Part shown: one piece after another, positions 29,997 through 41,071 of the stretch
How the letters are laid out: each line of letters starts with the position of its first letter
Numbering within the stretch: the stretch's first letter is position 1
Source: Yponomeuta sedellus
Lineage: Eukaryota > Arthropoda > Insecta > Lepidoptera > Yponomeutidae
Direction of reading: 5' to 3'
Length of the DNA: 64,000 bases
Assembly: GCA_934045075.1 (NCBI GenBank)
Contig: OW203727.1
Location: forward strand, 21,170,811-21,234,810
Translations under genes and position numbers: made by a program
Notes under the pieces: generated by a model
Databases searched by the model: none
Told to the model about the DNA's origin: nothing
The model's input: the letters and a program-made list of their open reading frames with translations, nothing else

Positions 29997-30190
29997 GCGC
30001 AGCGGTTTGGCACGCTGTCTGTAAAACCGAAGGTCTCGGGTTCGATCTCTGGCTTGGATGTTATATATCTATTTATTGTATTAAATCTGTCGTCGAGTTA
30101 GCACCTGTAACACAAGTCATTTAGTTGTACTTAGTATGGGGCTAACGAGATCTGTGTAATATGTCCATAAATATTTATTTATTATTTATT
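29997..30190 (+). mobile_element. tSINE-2 with internal deletion
   Basis: Head GACCTCGGTGGCGCAGCGGT, CTGTAAAACCGAAGGTCTCG, box B GGTTCGATCTC, then a jump to the 3' part GTCGAGTTAGCACCTGTAAC ... GGGGCTAACGAGATCTGTG. Confidence 0.82.
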
Positions 30191-30304
30191 TATATACCAT
30201 GGATTGGGTTGTAGGCAGCTATGTTTGTTCTAAGTGTTGGGATAGAGAAGGTTCGAGTGGGGCGGACTGTTCTAGTAGTGGTACTAGCAATTCACCGCAA
30301 CAGC

Positions 30305-30415
30305 TTTTGTGGTGGGGATTATGGGCATTACCCCCTATGATAGCACAACGTGGCGCTCTTTAGGGGAGGGCTATGTGCAGCAGTGGACTAGTATAGCCTA
30401 ACGACGACTACGACG
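30305..30415 (+). mobile_element. RTE-SINE, 5'-truncated
   Basis: GTGGGGATTATGGGCATTAC, AACGTGGCGCTCTTTAGGGG, GCAGCAGTGGACTAGTATAG, then (ACG)n. Confidence 0.82.
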
Positions 30416-30666
30416 GTGAGTTTAACGTTTTATAAAGAAATAAGAGGTCACTAATCCTATACCTTAAAGTAACGAGCGCTATTATATTAAAAGACGCATA
30501 TCGCTCAAAGTAATTAGCAAGTGACCTACTAAGATAGCGTGTACAAGATAACTTTTTGGACTGCCTCTTTACAGTCACCGTATTTATTGTAAATTGGAGG
30601 CTAAATTACGAAAGCGAACACAAGTTTACTTCGGATCAAAGATTTAGATAAAAGTTGGATATTCTT

Positions 30667-30741
30667 GTGGGAGGGCAAGGGAGGGCTATGTCCAGCAGTG
30701 GACTACATAATATAGCCTGAAGAAGAAGAAGAGGAGAAGAA
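30667..30741 (+). mobile_element. 75-bp RTE 3'-end insertion, 10-bp TSD
   Basis: GGGAGGGCTATGTCCAGCAG then TGGACTACATAATATAGCC and (GAA)n. TSD GGATATTCTT at 30657-30666 and 30742-30751. Confidence 0.88.
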
Positions 30742-30943
30742 GGATATTCTTTGTATTCTTAAAAACATTTGGCACTCGGAAGATGAACGAGTGCTGTTCG
30801 TGTGTCTGGCCGCAGCACATGTCATGTTTTCACGGCATATGTAAAACAATTGAATAATGTCTTAGCATTTAAAGTTATTAATGGCAATCGTGGAATCTTA
30901 TACGTATAGGTGGTATTTAATGTATTAGATTTAAAAGGAAATG

Positions 30944-31090
30944 AGAAAAGATGGTCAGAGTGGAGTTTTTTTTCCCGCTGCCTTTTTCTCCACTACACTA
31001 CGGCCCGAAGGCAGCGGCTTTCACTTTCATGTTACTTTCAAATTCAGCAAACAGAATGTAAATTCATTACGTTGAAATTAATTGAATTGA
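30944..31090 (+). repeat. Family Q repeat
   Basis: GATGGTCAGAGTGGAGTTTT, CCGCTGCCTTTTTCTCCACT, CCCGAAGGCAGCGG stem-loop and TCAGCAAACAGAATGTAAAT; colinear with 22333-22480. Confidence 0.55.
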
Positions 31091-31269
31091 ATCCTATAAG
31101 TTGATTAGATTTTTGGACAAATTGAAGCAGTGCACTGCATCACTTTAATTTAATTTAATTTAAAAATCTAATCAACATTCAACCACCTCAGTGGCGATAA
31201 AAACTCATTTTATCAGCAATTACTTTTATATAATGATACTTTAAGTTATTATCATACCGTACCGTGTGT

Positions 31270-31338
31270 ACTTTTAAGTTAAGAAATATCTGTGTAATTT
31301 CCATTTCTATGAACAATAAAGTGTTCTCTATCTATCCA
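31270..31338 (+). mobile_element. LINE-M 3' tail scrap
   Basis: AGTTAAGAAATATCTGTGTA then ACAATAAAGTGTTCTCTATC; same subfamily as 48783-48905. Confidence 0.65.
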
Positions 31339-31344
31339 TCATAT

Positions 31345-31515
31345 ACATGCCTACATACATAACCTCACGCCTGTATCCCAGAGGGGTAGGCAGAGACCAG
31401 GGACTGCCACTTGCCACGATCCTGACAGATCACCTTCGCTTCATCAACGTTCATAAGTTTTTGCATGCACACACACCGGTTCCGGGCACTTTTTATCTTC
31501 CCCTTTGCTAATCAT
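31345..31515 (-). mobile_element. LINE-N 3' fragment
   Basis: ACATAACCTCACGCCTGTAT, TTGCCACGATCCTGACAGAT, CCGGTTCCGGGCACTTTT and CCCCTTTGCTAAT reversed. Confidence 0.8.
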
Positions 31516-31900
31516 ATCATATTAGATTTTAATTTAATACCCTATTGAGTTATGCAAAAAAGGGCTAGTTTTGTTTGGAAATACAATTTCCTAGGAGGGT
31601 AGGAAAAATAATGTCTTCAGTGAAATGACCAAGTGGGTGTACTCCGTAACAAATTGTTGTCAGCCTCATTTCATGGAACATATAACGAAATAACGATCCA
31701 TGCGAGTACATACACGGCTCGTAAACTAGAAGTGATATTAACTTTGCTCGTAAAACCCTGTTATCCCTTCACTTGACCACCTATAACTGCCTCGGGTATT
31801 TTTTAGTTTCAGAGTTCCACTGGAAGTAAATAGAAGCCGTATAATGTTACCCCAGTCTACGCTATAAGTATGAAATGATTAAGATGGTGGCCATAATGTT
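31516..31900. other. No recognisable feature
   Basis: Unassigned sequence, AT-rich. Confidence 0.5.
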
Positions 31901-32238
31901 CGATATCGACATCAACCTTTGTATGTCTCCACTGCTGGGGCACGGGTCTTTTCCTGCATCGCAGGAAGGTTAGGCCATACTCCACCATGGGGGCCAAGTA
32001 AAGATTGGGCCTTATTGTTATAAATTATCAAGGCGTCCAAGAGCCGTCTGACATGGCTTAACTACTGCTATTACATTACAGCCTCCACCAACGGCTTAAC
32101 GTGCCTTGCGAAGCACGAAAGCGCTCGAAAAAATGCCACCAGCGGTAGTCGCGGGACGGTCACCCATCCAGCACATGATCGCACCTGTTGTTGTTTAACT
32201 CAAGTGATTCCAATAGCTCCGTTCGACTAGGCGACGAA
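31901..32238 (-). mobile_element. 5S-SINE type A, near full length, diverged
   Basis: The minus strand retains the head region (TCGCCTAGTCGAACGGAG), AGTTAAACAACAACAGG and GGATGGGTGACCG, the middle and the GTGGAGTATGG tail. Several point changes and small deletions make it one of the older copies. Confidence 0.85.
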
Positions 32239-32844
32239 GGGTCCAACAATAAGTATTTTTCAAGGAACGCTACTTCTCACCAATCCACGACCGAAAATCT
32301 GTAGTTCAATGACAGTTGACAGCATTTTAGTTACAGTCACGTGACGTAACTAAGAAGAGTACATGCATGTGAAATTTAATGTGCTGTCGATTGTACATTT
32401 CGTAGTGATTTAGTTCTGTGGCTAAAGTCGGTCTAAAAAGGTGTTTCACTTCACGTTTTTCTTCTTGTTCTGTTCCTCGCATTTTGTTTACTACTAAATA
32501 AGTTCTATGTCAAATGTACGGAACCCCCACCAAATAAACTACCCGACACTCAAGCACGATATAACTTTTATTGCATGGAATCGAATTGGATGTTATATTT
32601 TTTTGCTTTTTTTTCACGAAACCGATTGGCGTAAAAATATTCCGTGCAACTTGAGTGCTTTTTCCGATAAAAATGATCAAGAGTATGATATTGAAACGAA
32701 GTGTATTTAGCGGGAGCTGTCTGAATAGGTGTTTCATGCAGAGTTGTTTTAAATTTCATTGCCACTTCAAGTAAGTAAAGCTGTTGCTCTTTAGGCTTTA
32801 TTGTTGTTTACTTTTTATGCTTTAGTTTCAGGATTTATATGTTA
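32239..32844. other. No supported gene
   Basis: Overlapping short frames at 32507-32765 on both strands have no recognisable domain. Confidence 0.45.
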
Positions 32845-33145
32845 AATTTATATGGTATGCTGCTGTGTGTTGTCGGCCTATAGAATAGCACCAACCCAAA
32901 TTCTTCCCGCGGGTCTCGTAAAAGGCGACTAAGGGACACAAACCGGGGGATGGGCAGCAGCGCCCCCTGCAGTAGAATACTACCAATCTGCGATCCCCAA
33001 CCCGCATGCCCATTGTGGGGATTATGGGCATTAGAATATGATGCCACAATCCCCCCCCAATGATGGCACAACCTTGTGCTATGGCGCTCATTAGGGGAGG
33101 GCTATGTCCAGCAGTGGACTAATATAGCCTGAAGAAGAAGAAAAA
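32845..33145 (+). mobile_element. RTE-SINE, most complete plus-strand copy
   Basis: GCTGCTGTGTGTTGTCGGCC head, TTCTTCCCGCGGGTCTCGTA, GGGACACAAACCGGGGGATG, CCCAACCCGCATGCCCATTG, then GCGCTATGGCGCTCATTAGG and GTCCAGCAGTGGACTAATAT, (GAA)n. The last ~65 bp duplicate the end of the RTE frame plus 3' UTR. No clear TSD here. Confidence 0.85.
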
Positions 33146-33647
33146 GAGTGGGTATAGCGGTTAAAGTTGAGCGGTAGAACGTAACGATACTTCTATATAG
33201 GTAATGAATAATTTTAAAGGAAATCGTTACGTTTTGTTTAGGTGTCAGTCGTGTGGAGACCCGCAGCTAGGGTTTGGATGAAAAAAGATAACAAAGAGGA
33301 TATAATTATTCAATTTGAATGGTTTGAAAACAGACATATAAATTGAAATCTGTAAAAATTGTGCCATCGAATTTTTATTCAAAGCTTATGCCCAATGAAA
33401 ATGGTTTTAACGGTTATGAAGAAACAATTATCAAACATTTGCCTACTTCTGTCTGATTTCCACTTCTGACGGTGGTTCGCGGCAGCTTGAAATTCAGACA
33501 AAGCTAGTGCACTTTTGTTGTGAATCTTTTTTATTTTATGCCTGCACTATATTTTATTTCCCCTATAATATCTTATACCTACTAAAGTTTTGATGTGTGC
33601 AGTAAAAAATAGCTGATATTTTCTTGATATTTCAAAGTTGAACTTAT
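33146..33647. other. No recognisable feature
   Basis: AT-rich unassigned sequence. Confidence 0.5.
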
Positions 33648-33815
33648 GGGTAAAGGGGCCACTCTGACTCTGCTGTGCTTGGGACATTTTTTAAATGGAG
33701 TATGTTTGCTCAGCTCCTATACCATCCTGACAGATATAGGTCTCCAACCGTAGATTTCCTCACGATGTTTTCTTACATAGTTAGCGTGTGGTATTGCTAC
33801 AACAAATTCGTTACT
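33648..33815 (-). mobile_element. tSINE-4, diverged internal fragment
   Basis: GGGGCCACTCTGACTCTGCT, CTCCTATACCATCCTGACAG, GATTTCCTCACGATGTTTTC and TAGTTAGCGTGTGGTATTGC reversed. Confidence 0.7.
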
Positions 33816-34290
33816 AAAAATGTTCTATCCACTATATCTACACCAAGAAAATGTCATAATGTTATCTCTATCTGACAACAATAAGTCCTGCCATCCCTTA
33901 AACGCCCCGCCACTTAAACCGGGCCCGCTGAAAGCAACAAATTGCAATTTATATGTTAATGAAGTAAAAACATCGCGGCATGTCGTGACATCCTTATTTT
34001 TACCGCCTGCCGCGAACGGTGTTGACGTCCGATGAGAAATTCGTGGTGCAATATTTTGGGCGACATTTTCGACGCGTTCTTTCTGGAGTTGAAAATTATA
34101 GAGAAACCGCATTGAAAGTTTTTGCGAAAGGGTTTTGTCTGCTTTAGTCCTACAGATATTGCTTTTTAAGGTCAGAAGCCTGAAGGGTGCCGAAGGGACT
34201 CTACTGTGCCTAAAAATACAAAATTTCTGTAAAAATACTTTTACTGTTTTTTTTTGCAGGAACAAATGCATTTACAGTCATTGTTAGGTT
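33816..34290. other. Open minus frame without recognised domain
   Basis: A 148-codon minus frame at 33825-34271 is the longest non-repeat frame. It has no recognisable motif, and a phrase inside it (GACGTCCGATGAG, GGTGCAATATTTTGGGC) recurs in diverged form at 34780-34840, so it is more likely an old repeat than a gene. Confidence 0.3.
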
Positions 34291-34420
34291 TGATATCAAC
34301 CCTTTGTATGTAATGTATGTCCCAACTGCTAGGTCACGGTTTTCTTCCTGAATCGCAGGAAGGTTAGGCCGTAACATAATTGGCCGTACTCCACAACGGA
34401 GGCCAAGTCCGGGTTGGTGG
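34291..34420 (-). mobile_element. 5S-SINE type A, 3' end only
   Basis: TGATATCAACCC, CCCAACTGCTAGGTCACGG, GAATCGCAGGAAGGTTAGGC, then GGAGGCCAAGTCCGGGTTGG, with a small internal duplication (ATGTAATGTATG). Confidence 0.8.
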
Positions 34421-35038
34421 TCGGGGTTATTAGCATACCTTGAACCTTATTATTTAAATTCCATGTCACGAACGATGTCAGGCTGAAATCGATCCATATA
34501 CCCACAATACATATACCTACAATTGTAATTTGGTTTTATTCTTTGTGTATTTTTTGTGCTTTAACACTTAGGCTGATCTTAGTAACACAGGTATTTTACG
34601 TCGCTAAGAGGACAGGGATTTCACCATATAATTTGTACAAAGTGAAAATCTTATTTCATCTTATGTATATTAAGATATTTTTTTTAATAAATAACTAAGC
34701 TAACTTATTTATTAACGACCGTCGCGTAGGAGTTTTTCGTTTTTAAAGCATAGTTCTATTTATTTTATGAAGTGATACTGACGTCCGACGCACCATTCGA
34801 GGTGCAATATTTGGGCTTTTTCGGTAGGATTTTACGGGTTCTGGCGTGTTGGATTTTTATGAAATAAAAAATGCCTAGGAAATAGCATGTCGTCTACGCA
34901 TTTAAATATTGTTTTTTATGATCAAAAATATGTCGACAGGGTCTTTTTACTGTGTTCACGATGATTGTCAATTGTCGTAGGCACAGTAAATAAAAGGAAT
35001 CTTATCTTATTACGGCATATTACCCAGTAATTAATTTG
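34421..35038. other. No supported gene
   Basis: AT-rich. 34780-34850 shares GACGTCCGA and GGTGCAATATTTGGGC with 34025-34070, marking a diverged repeated element. Confidence 0.4.
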
Positions 35039-35510
35039 TAGACTTTTAGTCCGGATCTACTTCGTTATCGTTATCAACCCTTGTATGTCCCCACTGCTGG
35101 GGCACGGGTCTCTTTCTGCATCGCAGGTAGGTCAAACCAAACTCCATCACGGGGGCCAAGTCCGGGTTGGTGGAGGATTGTAAGACAGTGGCGGGCTCTA
35201 CTGTCAGAAGTTATCAAGCCGCCCATAAGGCCTCTGACGTGGCTTAACGACTGCCATTATATGACAGCCGGCACCAACGGCTTAACGTGCCTTGTGAAGC
35301 ACGGAAGCGCTCGGAAAAATGCCGCTAGCGGTAGTCACCGGACGTTCGCCCATCCTGTACCTGACCGCGCCTGTTGTTGCTTAACCAAGTGATTAATTCC
35401 AATCACTCGGTTCGCCTAGGCCACGAGCGCTTCACTCCGATTCGCAGAGCTTAATCATGGTGAGCAGAGACGGAGCTCGCGTCGTCGGTTGCTCGTCTCA
35501 CACTGCGGGC
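35039..35510. mobile_element. Family L element interrupted by 5S-SINE
   Basis: The left terminus 35039-35063 (GTAGACTTTTAGTCCGGATC) and the right part 35434-35510 (CTCCGATTCGCAGAGCTTAA ... GCGTCGTCGGTTGCTCGTC) belong to family L. About 50 bp between them is replaced by the 5S-SINE. GC-rich sequence follows to about 35600. Confidence 0.65.
35066..35433 (-). mobile_element. 5S-SINE type A, full length
   Basis: The minus strand has head GCGCTCGTGGCCTAGGCGAA, GGTTAAGCAACAACAGG and GGCGAACG in place of GGGTGACCG, a complete middle and the tail to GGGTTGATAACG. A clear TSD was not found. Confidence 0.88.
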
Positions 35511-35639
35511 AAGCGCGCGGCGCGCCCGCACCGCTATGGGTGGGGCGGGTGCCGGCACCGGCTGCGAGGGATTCCCGCTAGCTTGCGCTTGGCGTGTAAT
35601 TAATTTTCCTACTTTGCAAGAAAAAATATAAATATTTCA

Positions 35640-35745
35640 GCATTAAAAGTTAAGAGATAAGCTCGCCTTTGTACATGTATTTTCTTTAATTGTATTTCTT
35701 TTTTTTGTGTTTTGCGTGTACAATAAAGTATAAACTAAACTAAAA
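35640..35745 (+). mobile_element. LINE-M 3' tail
   Basis: GAGATAAGCTCGCCTTTGTA then GCGTGTACAATAAAGTATAA; same subfamily as 27040-27345. Confidence 0.65.
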
Positions 35746-35844
35746 GTTGCTGATAGCACTCATATTTAAGCAGGGTCTTATTTATTTCAAATGTTACTCC
35801 TCAGGGTACATAATTTCATTTACCATTACAGAGATAGGTGTTAT

Positions 35845-35952
35845 TTTGTTATATTAAACGGGTCAAATCCTGTAACGCTGCCGAAACGTCGGGAAAAAAG
35901 GTACTTACGTTTTACCTTATAAATAATCGTGATTTGACCCGTTATTTGTTAT
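35845..35952. repeat. Family K foldback, diverged
   Basis: ATATTAAACGGGTCAAATC and GATTTGACCCGTTATTTGTT are inverted ends around CCGAAACGTCGGGAAAAAAG. Confidence 0.6.
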
Positions 35953-36654
35953 GTAATGTCCTTTACTACAGATTATTTAAACTGTATCTGAGGTATAATT
36001 TCAATATGCTTATATAATGAGATTTTATCCAATAGAAAGTGTATAGAGGAGTCGTGTTTTTATTTCTTTCTGTTTATTTCTTAGCTATCTTGGAGCTTAT
36101 CCCAGGAAACAACTGCCATCTGCAATTTTCTTGAGCAGCCGCTATAGTCGTGAAAACAATAACAACATGAGCCTACTTTGGGGTGACATGCGTTTTAATA
36201 GACTACCGTCCTTTGTTAGAATGTATGAGTTTGGATTACAATGGTAATCGTAAGGGAAACATCATATAGGAATGTATAAATTCTTAAAAAACACAACACA
36301 TTCTTTGTTGCTATGATAAAAATTATATTGTTTAAAGAGGATTTTCTTACTCGCTAGCACAATTTAAAATATTTTGGATTTTTAAAATTAACTTACTAAA
36401 GATATTAAAAAAAACTAAAAACTTTTACCATCATTGAAAATAATAAAATTATAAGGGTGTCCCGCTTTGTGACCCAGTTATAGTTATGTGACACAGATAT
36501 CACAAGAGCTACGCTTTTTGTGTTGTGTTACAGTAAATAGATATTTTTCTACAATTTTGTTATCTATATAATATGTTAATTGCACATAACTATGTATATT
36601 TTTGGAACTTGCTACCGCAATAGGGGCTCCCTGTTATGTTAGCGTTAAGTTTTT
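35953..36654. other. AT-rich, no recognisable feature
   Basis: No frame or repeat supported. Confidence 0.5.
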
Positions 36655-36850
36655 TGGTATAAATAAATAAATAAAAAAAAATATTGACCCGCGCTTTATC
36701 GATTTTCCCATGGGAATTAGATTTTTTTCTGCAATAAAACGTAGCCTATGTCTTAATCCAAGATGTTAGCTAGCTACATCCCAAATTTCATTGAAATCGC
36801 TCCAGCCGTTTAGACGTAAAGAAGTAACAAACACACACACTCACAATTTT
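36655..36850 (-). mobile_element. Hel-B, 3'-truncated Helitron-like element
   Basis: The minus strand reads GTTTGTTACTTCTTTACGTC, AACGGCTGGAGCGATTTCAA, then GACATAGGCTACG, a phrase set common in lepidopteran Helitron-like repeats. Matches the right part of 43138-43862. Confidence 0.45.
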
Positions 36851-37482
36851 GTGATGTGATGACGAGGATGTGATGTGTGATGTGATTATGCGAGGGCGAA
36901 GACAGGCCCGCAATAATAAACGCTCTTAAAGACCTCTCTCTCTCTCTCTCTTTTCCCAGCTTTAGTCCCACATGGTAGTTGGGTTAGCTGTTCTTAGTTT
37001 CTCTCTCCACTTCACCCTACGCATTTCCTCGTTTATCGAGGCTCCGCATCGTCCTAAAGATATATACTACCGACAAAGTTACACAGACCTGAAGCACTAC
37101 TTATAAAATAATCTGCATACATTCATCTGCCATCAATGCCTTATCAACCTTTACACTGTTCAACTCTACTTGGCTAGTGATATTTTTATCGTCCAAAAGA
37201 TTATTGCTAATAAAGAAGATGCATTTTTGAAGGTGTTATTCCCTTCGCAGTGCGTTAAGCCTTCAACGAGTCCTAAGGATTGTCAAGAGATCTCACTAGA
37301 CATCCAATTAGAAGCTTCGTTTGTACTTCGTAATAGCATTAAACTGCCATTATGCCGTAGGTAGATTATGCCAGCTCAAGGCACTAAACTCTAGGCACAG
37401 AGTAGCAAGGAAAGAAGGTCATAGGCAATGTGGTGCACGATAAGGGGCCTTAAGTTTCACTACATGACACAGGCCATCTCTT
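36851..37482. other. Unassigned with (CT)n run
   Basis: A (CT)n microsatellite lies at 36933-36951. A 64-codon frame at 37170-37364 has no motif. Confidence 0.45.
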
Positions 37483-37543
37483 AAAGAGAGAGAGAGAGAG
37501 AGAGAGGAGGAGAGAGAGAGGGAGAGAGAGAGAGAGAAGAGAG
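37483..37543. repeat. (GA)n microsatellite
   Basis: About 60 bp of GA repeats with GGA interruptions. Confidence 0.9.
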
Positions 37544-38274
37544 TCGCGCCAGGTAATTTAATTTTAAACATGGACGAAAATAAATTTAATTGTATCATAC
37601 TGTAAACAGACGATATGAAATATACTCGTATATGGAATTCTCAGACCTATAAAAATACACAAAAAAATCATAAAATCGGTGAAGCCGAGTTTCGGCTGAG
37701 TTCGATAGAAAACACTGTGCCACGAGATTTTTATACGAGTATAATAATATTAGATAATATCTTATTCTTTAATACACATAATCTTTACTTTATTAATTAA
37801 CTAATAAGAGGCATTACACAATCTGGAAATTCGCACAAAGCCTCGTCATAAAAACTAGCATAATAAGCAATAAAAAAAAAATAAACTAAATCAAAAATAC
37901 CGCCCCGGGACACACCCGACACACACACTCTAATTTATTGCAAATACTGCCTTATTATGCTCTGCAAGTACTTCAGTTTTTAAGATTCCTGGGGCCTGTT
38001 ACATATACTCGTAACTAAATTCAAAGTTTATTATATAACACTTACGCAATGTCATCGGGCATTGCGTAACCGCACCTTCCTTCTTGTTAACCCCTAGGTT
38101 AATCGACTTCACAATGTAAGTCACATTGTCATAGGAAACCATGAATTGTAATTCAATCTTACATTCCCCTGATCGGCTGATAGTTTCCTGACTGTTACAG
38201 TCAGTCACATAACACATTATGCGGTATTGGCTCACTAAAGGCACTAAACCTTAGGCTATCAATCTACCCATCCA
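37544..38274. other. No recognisable feature
   Basis: AT-rich; short frames only. Confidence 0.5.
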
Positions 38275-38460
38275 GTGCATAAATAGAGCCCACTACTGGG
38301 CATAGGCCTCTTCCTTGCCACACTGAAGCCTTGGTATCCTGCCTGTTTCGTCCATTGCTTTGCTCTCCGGGACTTTAGTAATGTCATACATTGTTAGCCT
38401 ACCCAACCACCTTTGTCCACCATCCGTAACTCGCCTAGCCGATCGCTTGGTCCCAGACTC
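38275..38460 (-). mobile_element. RTE-like LINE 3' fragment
   Basis: Reversed: CCCACTACTGGGCATAGGCC then TCTTCC and a former C-terminal coding tail with no intact frame. Confidence 0.45.
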
Positions 38461-39646
38461 AGCTATCATAGGCTGGTTTCATTGAACTACAATTCATGGT
38501 TTAGTATGACAATTTGATGTACATTTCAAAGTTGATCAACTCATAGATTAACAAGTTGGAAGACTCGGCTTCGCGATGTAGGTATATCGAATGTCATAAT
38601 CAGTCCATCAAATTATTTATTCAGACAAGATATAGACATAGACATCATTTATTGGTAATATTCATTACAAGTCAAGACTCCGCACATAATAACAATCCAA
38701 TGTAGAAATAATAATCAAATTTACAAATGTCAAAATGAAAATATTACATGTCAATATCTTAATAATTATGCAATCTGTCAGGTCAATCAATTATAGACAA
38801 AATAATAATAATACGTATGTTGAGTTATTTACCTAATTATTGTGATAAATTCTGCTAAATAAGTGTTTATTACGATACAATACGCTAAATCTTATAAACT
38901 TCTCTGCAATAGTATTAGAAAAACAGTTGTTTAAAAGCTATGCTAATATACATCTAAATCATATTCAATTTAATTTTCACAATGCCTGTGTCTTGGGAAC
39001 TCTCCCCATCGGCAGCGGTGTAGACTTTTTTATTGAAACCGTCCTTTTTTTGTAAATATTTAAATCTTACAATTTTTAAGTACTAATGCCGTATATATAG
39101 GAAAATTTATTATTTTATTTAGTTTTTGAGTTATGTAAAATAATATGATTAAGTACGTAACCTTTCATTCAATGAATATGTATATTTTTACAATTGAATC
39201 AAATTAAATATAATTTCACAAAATAATAAACAACGAATTTTCGTTTTTTGAAATAGTCCCCAAAAAGCTCAACGTTTACGTTCGAAACAAAAGAAAAAAC
39301 AAAAACAAATCAATTCACATTTCCATGGTTCGGGCTAGGCTTTTGCTTGTGTCTCAGACCTCTGTAATTACTAATTTTGTGCTGTTAGTGCGATATAACA
39401 CGTGATTGGGGTTAGCTCAAAGCTCGGCTGAGATTAGATTATAGAGCGGTTGTGAGGTGTTTTGGCGACAGTCACTCGTTGCGACTGTACGAGTATGTGG
39501 TGACTTTGACTATTTTAGACTTTGACTGTATATGGTGACTTTGACTATTTTGACCTATTTTAGTTTTGGCTCATCTGGTGACCATGCCCCATGGTATCCT
39601 GGTTAAAGACTACAATTAATTGTGCTCGGATAATTTATCGTTAAAA
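38461..39646. other. AT-rich desert, no recognisable feature
   Basis: About 1.2 kb without a supported frame or repeat. A short direct repeat of GTGGTGACTTTGACTATTTT-like units occurs near 39497-39555. Confidence 0.5.
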
Positions 39647-39660
39647 TAGTATGGTTATAT

Positions 39661-39759
39661 TGTTTTTAGTGCACTAACCCGTGCTATGGACAATTTTTAA
39701 AAACCTATTAAGAGGCTAAAAATTCCATGCATGCCGGGATTCGAAGCCGCGACCTCTGT
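39661..39759 (-). mobile_element. tSINE-1, 5'-truncated within box B, 10-bp TSD
   Basis: Reversed tail and the 3' half of the tRNA head (GGGATTCGAAGCCGCGACC). TAGTATGGTT at 39647-39656 and 39760-39769 flanks it; the match extends 4 bp more with one mismatch. Confidence 0.82.
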
Positions 39760-39769
39760 TAGTATGGTT

Positions 39770-39985
39770 GTATATGAAACGGGTCTTATCGCGATTGTTT
39801 GCTAGGCAAAATGTAATTACCTTATTTCCCATATTTCGGCAACGTTGCGTCTAACCGTGATCACGGCAACTGCAAAGTTGCCGTAACGTCAGGAAATAAG
39901 GTAATTACCGTTAAGATCAATGGATCTCTTGAATTATCACATTATTTATGAGCATCGTAAGTTATTCAGAAATACCATAATATTA
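39770..39985. repeat. Family K foldback, complex
   Basis: GTAATTACCTTATTTCC (39813-39829) pairs exactly with 39892-39908. Inside lie CCGTGATCACGG (a perfect 12-bp palindrome) and CGGCAAC/GTTGCCG. Ends carry GAAACGGGTCTTATCGCGAT. Confidence 0.65.
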
Positions 39986-40211
39986 TTATTAATGACTCAC
40001 GGTCTTCATACATCGTCTAGCTAGACGCATTAATGTTTATAAGTTAAATTAAAAAAGCGGTTTATTTTACAATTTGACACAAAATTTGTAATTTGTCTGA
40101 ATTTGTACCTATTTGTATAATTAAGGTATTGAGTTGGATTTAGATCATACATAACTGTGAAACACGCACTAAAAAAAACTTTAAATTATACGTGCACTCT
40201 GCTTTCCATCA

Positions 40212-40335
40212 TCATAAGGTTATCTGGAAGAAATTGCTTCTAGCGATAAGCCCGCAATTGTACTGTGTATCTTTACACGTTTTACGTATATCATGTGCTC
40301 TGTAATATTCTATACAATAAATAATATTCTGCAGT
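40212..40335 (+). mobile_element. LINE-M 3' tail
   Basis: GGTTATCTGGAAGAAATTGC, GCGATAAGCCCGCAATTGTA, TACAATAAATAATATTCTGC. Confidence 0.7.
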
Positions 40336-40385
40336 ACTCAATTCGTTTACGATGAGTTTGCAACAAAACTGTAAAGCTTGATCAT

Positions 40386-40619
40386 ACATACATACATACA
40401 TACATAACCTCACGCCTGTATCCCAGAGGGGTAGGCAAAGACCAGGGTCTGCCACTTGCCACGATCCTGACAGATCACCTTCGCTTCATCAACGTTCATA
40501 AGTCGTTGCATGCACGCACGCCGGTTCCGGGTACTTTTTATCTTCCCCTTTGCTAATATATTTGGTCAATGTATGTCCGCCTGGAACGTCCCTTACCAGC
40601 CCTTCCACTTACATTCGCA
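40386..40619 (-). mobile_element. LINE-N 3' fragment, longer copy
   Basis: (CATA)n then CCTCACGCCTGTATCCCAGA ... CCGGTTCCGGGTACTTTT ... GTCCGCCTGGAACGTCCCTT and CCAGCCCTTCCACTTACATT, i.e. reversed C-terminal LINE-N frame and tail. Confidence 0.82.
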
Positions 40620-41071
40620 ATATATATTTGTTTTGTCATTTCTTCCTTCATCCTTTCTCAATTCAGTCACTAAGGCGTCTTTCAGTCTACAACGTTCTCT
40701 AAAGGGTGATCGGCTGTAGGGTTATACGTTTTTTTTTTTTGTAGGTCACAAAGGCCCGTTGCGTAATATTAACACCTGCTGTAATGTAAGTCATCCAGAG
40801 GTTAGCTCGAGAACTTTTTACGGACGATAAAACCATACAAATGGTTGCACTTTTTCCATCTCCATCACCATTTCGCGGCAATGTGCTGTGGGCAAATGTA
40901 TATACGCAGGTACGCCCGTATATTACCAGCGAAGTGCCGGCCTGTAGTAAAACTCTTTGAGTACTGTGTGTGAGCCTATGGTAATGTTCATACTTAGGGT
41001 AAAACAGAACAAAGGCTCAGTAAAGAAGAATGAATAGCTTTTTTTGAACTAAAACTTTCGTAAGCACAACA
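40620..41071. other. No supported gene
   Basis: Short frames on both strands; a T-rich run lies near 40730. Confidence 0.45.

Noticed and set aside
33825..34271. 148-codon minus-strand frame
   Set aside because: No domain, motif or splice context recognised, and part of its DNA recurs downstream in diverged form; more likely an old repeat.
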